Assembly: GCF_042682045.1 (NCBI RefSeq)
Contig: NZ_JBHUGS010000001.1
Location: forward strand, 744,001-808,000
Length of the DNA stretch: 64,000 nucleotides
Direction: 5' to 3'
DNA from: Sphingomonas_R arantia
Lineage (GTDB): Bacteria > Pseudomonadota > Alphaproteobacteria > Sphingomonadales > Sphingomonadaceae
Shown piece by piece: positions 59,902 to 64,000 of the stretch; the stretch's first letter is position 1, and the number at the start of each line of letters is the position of its first letter. The notes below the pieces were generated by a model. It made no database searches, was not told the DNA's origin, and saw only the letters and a list, made by a program, of their open reading frames with translations. The translations under genes and the position numbers were made by a program.

Positions 59902-60438
59902 GTGAGTTTTGCAATTTCGTCGGTGAAAGACCGGATCCTGTACCGAGCCACCTCGTTGAAATACTATTCAACTGGCCTTGCCTCGATTGGCGCACGTAAA
60001 TCTGCTGGCCGATTCAACAGGCATGGGCAGAGTGCCATGTACCTCTCGTTTGAGCCCGAGACTGCTTTGAAGGAATATTGGAACGGTACGATACGTCCGG
60101 TAGTGACTATTCCCGTTAATTTTAGTTCGGAAAGACTTGTTGATCTGAGAGGTGGAGTGTCCGGAATGGATAGCCACTGGATTGATTGGGTTTGCGCCTG
60201 GAAGGATGCTCGCGAGTTATTCGATAATGGCGACAAAACGGCTGATTGCTCGAGCTGGAAATGCTTTGATGACGTGATCAAGCGTAATATGAACGGAATT
60301 ATCTATCCGTCACAGCAGAATTCTACTGGCACAAATCTTGTGCTATTCCCGGAGCACGCGATATTAAATACATGGATATACACGCCAGTCGATCCCGGAA
60401 GCGAGATCGCGGATGCGAACCCTGTAGACCTTTCTTAG
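59902..60438 (+). CDS. RES-domain toxin
   Basis: A 178-residue RES-domain protein starting at GTG 59902. The namesake residues are visible: Arg37 in SAGRFN, Tyr47 in MYLS, Glu58 in ETALKE and Ser137 in IIYPSQQN, with the IPVNFSSERLVDLRG and TNLVLFPEHAI segments around them. Characterised RES toxins degrade NAD+, stopping growth. Low GC (27 of 60 in 60061-60120) and sharing an operon with the preceding gene show it came as a cassette. The active-site residues are intact, so it may be functional. Confidence 0.82.
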   Translation: MSFAISSVKDRILYRATSLKYYSTGLASIGARKSAGRFNRHGQSAMYLSFEPETALKEYWNGTIRPVVTIPVNFSSERLVDLRGGVSGMDSHWIDWVCAWKDARELFDNGDKTADCSSWKCFDDVIKRNMNGIIYPSQQNSTGTNLVLFPEHAILNTWIYTPVDPGSEIADANPVDLS

Positions 60439-60578
60439 ACCACTATTAACGTTGATCGCTGATTCTAGGAGATATTTCTCTGCTGTGCTTTTCGGGACGG
60501 AAAGATAGTCAGATCGAAAGTTCGCCAGGGCGCGTTTTTGCAATTTCCGGCCCTAGCGCAGCTAGTTAGTATGTCGCC

Positions 60579-60613
60579 CCGGCTACTGTAGAGACGCATT
60601 CTACAGTAGCCGG
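60579..60613. promoter_or_regulatory. Perfect 14-bp inverted repeat upstream of gpV
   Basis: CCGGCTACTGTAGA and TCTACAGTAGCCGG are exact inverted copies around a 7-base loop. The TGT ... ACA half-sites (60587-60589, 60603-60605) resemble the dyad that P2 Ogr binds at late promoters, although the P2 spacing is 12 bases and here it is 13. It lies 41 bases before gpV, where P2 has its late promoter, and an Ogr homologue is encoded at 61978. Confidence 0.6.
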
Positions 60614-60653
60614 ACCGCGCGCCCCGCCGCGTCGCCCGCCATGGTCCCCAACC

Positions 60654-61193
60654 ATGAGCGACCCTTCCGACACCCAGCGCCTGATCGGCGACGCGATCCG
60701 CCTCGGCACGATCGAGACCGTCGACCGCGCGGCGGCGACCTGCACGGTCCGGATCGGCGACCTGCTGACCGACGAAGTGCCGTGGCTCGCATTCCGCGCC
60801 GGCGGCTCCTGCGCCTGGTCGCCGCCGACGATCGGCGAACAGTGCCTGCTGCTCTGCCCGGAAGGTGACACGGCGTCCGGCGTCGTGCTGCTCGGCCTCT
60901 ACTCCGACGCCAACCCAGCCCCGTCCTCGGCTGACAAGCTCGACCTGCTGCGCTTCGCGGACGGTGCCGAGATCAGCTACGATGCCGTCGCCCACCGCCT
61001 AACCGCGAAGCTCCCCGCCGGCGGGTCCGCGACGATCGATGCGCCGGGTGGGATTGAGCTGATCGGCCCCGTCACCATCACCGGCAAGGTCACCGTTTCC
61101 GACGACGTCGTGGCGGATGGGATTAGCCTGAAGAGCCACGTTCACGCCGGAGTCCAGTCGGGCGGCGCGAAGACGCTGGTGCCGTTCAAATGA
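60654..61193 (+). CDS. Baseplate assembly protein V
   Basis: A 179-residue gpV-type spike: OB-fold start (RLGTIETVDRAAATCTVRIGD), then PWLAFRAGGSCAWSPPTIGEQCLLL and a beta-helical C-terminus (IELIGPVTITGKVTVSD, SLKSHVHAGVQSGG). The terminal HVHAGVQ region binds iron in P2-type spikes. Pierces the host membrane. ATG overlaps into gpW. Confidence 0.88.
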   Translation: MSDPSDTQRLIGDAIRLGTIETVDRAAATCTVRIGDLLTDEVPWLAFRAGGSCAWSPPTIGEQCLLLCPEGDTASGVVLLGLYSDANPAPSSADKLDLLRFADGAEISYDAVAHRLTAKLPAGGSATIDAPGGIELIGPVTITGKVTVSDDVVADGISLKSHVHAGVQSGGAKTLVPFK

Positions 61194-61537
61194 TGGGCAT
61201 GTCCGCCACCACAGGCCGCCCGCTCGACGGTGCCGAACATCTCCGCCAGTCGGTCGCCGATATCCTGACGACGCCGCTCGGCACGCGCGTCGGCCGCCGC
61301 GACTACGGCTCCGAACTGTTCGGCCTGGTCGATCAGGCGATGACGCCCGCGCTCCGGCTCCGCCTGTTCGCCGCGACCGCCATGGCGCTGCTGCGCTGGG
61401 AACCGCGGCTGAAGCTGACCGCGATCTCGCTGGTCGCCGACGCCGCCGGCACCGCCCGGCTCGTCATCGACGGGCAGCGGACCGACGTCACCCCCGCCGC
61501 ACGCACCTCCCTTACCGTCCCCCTCGCGACCGCCTGA
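61190..61537 (+). CDS. Baseplate protein W (GPW/gp25 family)
   Basis: A 115-residue gp25-like wedge protein: DGAEHLRQSVADILTTPLGTRVGRRDYGSELFGLVD is the family core (DILTTPLGTRVGRRDYGS here), and the end is strand-rich. Overlaps gpV by four bases; an internal start at 61199 is possible. J, I and H should follow in P2 order but are absent. Confidence 0.88.
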   Translation: MMGMSATTGRPLDGAEHLRQSVADILTTPLGTRVGRRDYGSELFGLVDQAMTPALRLRLFAATAMALLRWEPRLKLTAISLVADAAGTARLVIDGQRTDVTPAARTSLTVPLATA

Positions 61538-61548
61538 AGGATCTCCGC

Positions 61549-61771
61549 ATGGCTTACCAGCATGGCATTACCGTCACCGAACTGAGCGAAGGCGCGCGCG
61601 CCCTCGTCACCGTCGCCACCGCCGTCGTCGGCCTGATCGCGACCGGCCCCGCGGCCGACGCCACCGTGTTCCCGCTCGACACGCCCGTGCTGGTGACGGA
61701 CCTGGACGCCGCGATCGGCAAGGCAGGCGTGACCGGCACGCTGCTGAACGCGCTGCGCGCCATCGCCGACG
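61549..61771 (+). pseudogene. Tail sheath (FI-like) N-terminus, truncated
   Basis: About 74 residues: HGITVTELSEGARALVTVATAVVGLIATGPAADA (abbreviated HGITVTELSEGARALVTV), TPVLVTDLDAAIGKAG and TLLNALRAIAD, then homology stops at ~61771. A real sheath has ~390 residues. The frame runs on to 61872 in unrelated sequence. Confidence 0.78.
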
Positions 61772-61981
61772 GTCGGCGCGACCGCGCGCGATGTTGGCGA
61801 GGCTCTGCAACACACGCTCGTCGTGGCCGTGCCGGGCGCCACCCCCGCGCAGGTTCACCGGGCGATCACTGAGACGCAGGAAGCCGCCACCCGCATCGCG
61901 GTGCTGCTCCGCCGCCTCGGATCATTCCTGAAGTCGCCCGCACCGGCCGGCTCGGATACCTTGGGGGGAGCCCAAAAATGA
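61772..61981 (+). pseudogene. C-terminal fragment of an unknown phage gene before ogr
   Basis: Another frame is open from the sheath break: VGEALQHTLVVAVPGATPAQ, a helical stretch TETQEAATRIAVLLRRLGSF and a tail ending in GAQK. Its TGA overlaps the ogr ATG (ATGA), so it looks like the preserved end of the gene once coupled to ogr. I could not match it to P2 D. Confidence 0.4.
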
Positions 61982-62313
61982 CGCGTACTACGAAATCTCG
62001 AAATGCCGGCATGGCTTGTCCGCATTGCGCGGAAAGGATGGTTGTCCGCACCAGTCAGCAGGTGACGCTGACCGTGCGGGAAGCCGAATACTCCTGTGGC
62101 GGATGCGGCTTCCGCTGCGTCTCGCAGCTGTCGATCATCCGCGTGCTGCGCCAGCCCGACGTCCTCAACCCGGAGGTGCCCCGCCTCCCTTTCTCAAATC
62201 CGAACCTCCAGTGGAGCAGGGCGAAACCGGCGAACGACGATGCCCCGTTGCCCGCGAACGATGACGAGGTTCCGCCCCGCGTCGCGGTAGCGGCACCCCT
62301 CCGACCCGGCTGA
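61978..62313 (+). CDS. Ogr/Delta-like late transcription activator
   Basis: A 111-residue protein with a zinc finger: ACPHCAERMVVRTSQQVTLT ... YSCGGCGFRCVS, four cysteines spaced as in Ogr/Delta, then a basic/proline tail. Ogr proteins switch on P2 late genes with host RNA polymerase. Likely site: the repeat before gpV. Confidence 0.82.
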   Translation: MTRTTKSRNAGMACPHCAERMVVRTSQQVTLTVREAEYSCGGCGFRCVSQLSIIRVLRQPDVLNPEVPRLPFSNPNLQWSRAKPANDDAPLPANDDEVPPRVAVAAPLRPG

Positions 62314-62421
62314 TCCGGTGCGGCACCCGCCGCCCGCCTGACCGATCCCAAACCACCATGACTGACCCGGCGGTAGCTCCCCTGCTGCCGGGCTCGCCTT
62401 CCCCTTGCCCGGAGAAATGCC

Positions 62422-62595
62422 GTGAAACGACACGATCCTGCCCGTCTGCCCGGCTCCAGCTTTCAGAGCGAGGTGGTCCTCGAAACGGCGATGGCCCGCC
62501 CGCGCACCGCCGCCATCCTGCTCCTGGTATTCCTCGCCATCCTCGCCCTTCCGGCGATCGTCATCGCCGCGATCGCCCGCGCCACCCCCCGCTGA
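62422..62595 (+). CDS. Small single-pass membrane protein (57 aa)
   Basis: From GTG 62422 after GGAG: a charged ~28-residue N-terminus with LPGSSFQSEVVLETAM, then one hydrophobic helix (TAAILLLVFLAILALPAIVI) and a short basic end, stop at 62593-62595. It lies 23 bases before the next gene and is in the phage small-gene operon. It may be a holin-like or membrane-anchor protein; no family recognised. Confidence 0.55.
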   Translation: MKRHDPARLPGSSFQSEVVLETAMARPRTAAILLLVFLAILALPAIVIAAIARATPR

Positions 62596-62618
62596 ACCTC
62601 GAACGGAAGGATCGCCTG

Positions 62619-63041
62619 ATGACCCCAGCTGCATATCTCCGCCTGCGCCGTGTCGCCGCCGGCCTCTCGATCGGCGACGTCGCCACCGTCCTCGCGCCCC
62701 GCATCGCCAACCGGCGCACCGCCTTCGCCCTGGTGCGCTTGTGGGAAGCCGACGGCGTCATCGCGGAGCCGACGGACGTGATCCGCCTCCGCGCCGCATT
62801 CCGCTTCGACGTCGCCGTCTATCGCCAGCTCTGCGAGGGTCCGGAGGATCGCCACCCGCGGATCTGTACCGGCTGCGCCTGCAGCGAGCGGGATCCCTGC
62901 CTCAGCGAGCTTGCCGGCACCTGCGGCTGGGCAAGCGACACGCTCTGCACCCGGTGCGAGGCCCGCTCGCTCCGCGACGCGGCGGACTGGATGGATGCCG
63001 CCATGGGCCGGACCTTCATGCCCGAAGGGCTGGCGGCATGA
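62619..63041 (+). CDS. Phage HTH protein with Cys-rich segment
   Basis: A 140-residue protein. Residues ~5-65 suggest a helix-turn-helix (LRLRRVAAGLSIGDVATVLAP), followed by a Cys-rich segment CTGCACSERDPC ... TCGW ... CTRC, which may bind zinc. GGAAGG ribosome site. Probably a DNA-binding early protein. Overlaps the next gene at ATGATG. Confidence 0.65.
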   Translation: MTPAAYLRLRRVAAGLSIGDVATVLAPRIANRRTAFALVRLWEADGVIAEPTDVIRLRAAFRFDVAVYRQLCEGPEDRHPRICTGCACSERDPCLSELAGTCGWASDTLCTRCEARSLRDAADWMDAAMGRTFMPEGLAA

Positions 63042-63274
63042 TGCGCGCGCCGATCGCAACCGCCCCGCGCCCCGCCATGCGGATACACTCCGTGGCTTGT
63101 GACTGCCCGCCATGCTCGCACGTCGCCGGTCCCCCGTCCGACCCGCGCGAACTGCGCGTCCGCGCCGCCATGTTCAGCCTCGCCGCCATCATCGGCACGC
63201 TGCTCGCCTACACCGTCACGCCGCAACAGCTCGCCGCCGGCGCCGGCGACGTGATCGCCTCCGCGGTCCGCTAG
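63038..63274 (+). CDS. Phage small protein with C-terminal hydrophobic helix
   Basis: About 78 residues (ATG at 63038 or 63041). N-terminal half is rich in Pro, Arg and Cys (HSVACDCPPCSHVAG), C-terminal half has one hydrophobic helix (AAMFSLAAIIGTLLAYTV). Coupled to the preceding HTH gene by ATGATG. Unknown. Confidence 0.5.
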   Translation: MMRAPIATAPRPAMRIHSVACDCPPCSHVAGPPSDPRELRVRAAMFSLAAIIGTLLAYTVTPQQLAAGAGDVIASAVR

Positions 63275-63329
63275 CCGGCAGCGCCCTCTCCAAACCTCGC
63301 CGCCGCCCCCAATAGAAAGGATCCAACCC

Positions 63330-63572
63330 ATGTCCGACGACAACGTCGCTGCCGACCAATTGCGCCTCTTCATCGAGCGTATCGAACGCCTTGAGGAAGA
63401 AAAGAGGGGAATGGCCGACGACATCAAGGATGTCTATCAGGAGGCCAAGTCCACCGGGTTCGTGCCCGCGACCATGAAGACGATCGTCCGCCTTCGAAAG
63501 ATGGGCAAGGACGCCCGCGATGAGATGGACGCTCTGGTCGAGACCTACCGCAACGCGCTGGGTCTCCACTGA
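63330..63572 (+). CDS. GapR-like (DUF2312) DNA-binding protein
   Basis: An 80-residue protein matching the GapR/DUF2312 family: a coiled-coil first half (LRLFIERIERLEEEKRGMADDIKDVYQEAKSTGF, abbreviated ERIERLEEEKRGMADDIKDV) and the GF...K.IVRLRKMGKDAR block. Host GapR of alphaproteobacteria clamps overtwisted DNA near replication and transcription and assists gyrase. A phage copy may protect or bias phage replication. Confidence 0.82.
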   Translation: MSDDNVAADQLRLFIERIERLEEEKRGMADDIKDVYQEAKSTGFVPATMKTIVRLRKMGKDARDEMDALVETYRNALGLH

Positions 63573-64000
63573 TGACGCAGTCGCGACGCGCGTGGATTGG
63601 GCGTTTTGTCGCGACGCTCGAGGCTCGTCTAGATCTCTACGCCCGCATCGGTCTCCGCCGCGAAGGCGAAGCCGTGATCGTCGCATCACTGCAGCACGTT
63701 GTCGCACGCCACCGCGCGCAGCTCGACGCGTCGATCGCCGCGGATCTCGTGCCGGCCGTCGCGCCGACCGCTCGCGTGCCTGATCGCACAGCCACCGCTT
63801 GGTCGCATCCCGTCTTCTGGGCAAACGGCGAGTTCGACCCGTTCGCCGGCACCTGGGCGGACCGCATGGAGGCCAGCGCGGCGACCTGCCGGAAGCTCGG
63901 CTACGACGCGGCCGCCCAATCGTTCGAAGCGCACGCGAGCGACCCCCAGACGGCCATCGCCCCTGCCGGCGCGATCGACGAAGTGGCGCAGCTTCAGCTG
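63572..64000 (+). CDS. Phage hypothetical protein (partial, runs off window)
   Basis: 143 codons open to the window end from ATG 63572, which overlaps the GapR-like stop (TGATG). Early part is helical (WIGRFVATLEARLDLYARIG, LQHVVARHRAQLD), later part has FWANGEFDPFAGTWADRMEAS (abbreviated ANGEFDPFAGTW). No family recognised; codon choice is phage-like and matches neighbours. Confidence 0.6.
   Translation, partial: MTQSRRAWIGRFVATLEARLDLYARIGLRREGEAVIVASLQHVVARHRAQLDASIAADLVPAVAPTARVPDRTATAWSHPVFWANGEFDPFAGTWADRMEASAATCRKLGYDAAAQSFEAHASDPQTAIAPAGAIDEVAQLQL

Larger units (their letters stand above)
55510..64000. mobile_element. Decayed, rearranged P2-like prophage (runs off window)
   Basis: Phage genes run from the tRNA-Tyr end to the window edge. 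Recognisable P2-type parts: integrase fragment, scaffold (O), terminase small subunit (M), capsid (N), tail fibre (H), baseplate V and W, sheath FI and Ogr. They are out of P2 order; N-M lies inverted, and junctions cut genes in mid-frame. Large terminase, portal, J, I, tube, tape measure and D are not seen. Accessory genes (Dam, RES pair, GapR-like) look whole. Confidence 0.9.

Noticed and set aside
61772..61981. P2 gene D as the source of the fragment before ogr
   Set aside because: The visible residues do not match the D C-terminus I know; left as unknown.

Overview
The window is a 64 kb piece of a GC-rich alphaproteobacterial chromosome, most likely Sphingomonas or a close relative in the Sphingomonadales. 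The basis is the base composition, the gene content (recF-gyrB, valine and aromatic breakdown genes, a small secreted protein of the 'VCGRR...RYRLP' type, an AlgE-like porin) and dispersed GC-rich palindromes. Bases 1 to about 55,420 are ordinary chromosome. From the tRNA-Tyr at 55,423 to the window end lies a rearranged, partly decayed P2-like prophage.

Bases 1-11,500 hold an APC amino-acid permease, a coupled pair of secreted serine peptidases (S9, then S10), an HPP membrane protein, several small unknown genes, mmsB and a MerR regulator-acyl-CoA dehydrogenase operon with a palindromic operator. Bases 11,700-18,250 carry hisI, purF, an SDR, a low-GC single-gene insert, and a valine-breakdown group (isobutyryl-CoA dehydrogenase, enoyl-CoA hydratase, 3-hydroxyisobutyryl-CoA hydrolase). 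With mmsB these cover isobutyryl-CoA to methylmalonate semialdehyde. Bases 18,280-22,150 form an unassigned group of two nucleotidyltransferases, a CDP-glycerol-transferase-like protein and a CDP-alcohol phosphatidyltransferase. Bases 22,750-25,130 hold pcaF, a remnant of pcaJ and a divergent PcaR-type regulator with its operator.

Bases 25,200-33,370 are housekeeping: gyrB, recF, a TlpA-like lipoprotein, and the tightly coupled argH-lipoprotein-lysA-galU run. Bases 35,130-42,800 are a dicarboxylate uptake module: DctB/DctD two-component system, divergent dctA, a porin and a KgtP-like symporter. The DctD lacks the GAFTGA loop used to contact sigma-54. Then follow a large hybrid sensor kinase, a mannose-6-phosphate isomerase, a surface-polysaccharide-like group (GNAT, flippase, deacetylase), a DNA glycosylase, a ferredoxin and RlmB.

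The prophage (55,510 to the end) starts with an integrase cut off and fused to a scaffolding-protein fragment. An inverted block with pieces of the terminase small subunit and major capsid follows, then a tail-fibre C-terminus, a Dam-type methylase, a low-GC RES-toxin/antitoxin pair, baseplate genes V and W, a cut-off tail-sheath gene, an Ogr-like zinc-finger activator and small early genes including a GapR-like protein. It cannot make particles from what is visible here, but its cargo and regulatory genes look intact. The RES pair, whose antitoxin has an unfamiliar N-terminus, is the best candidate for something undescribed.
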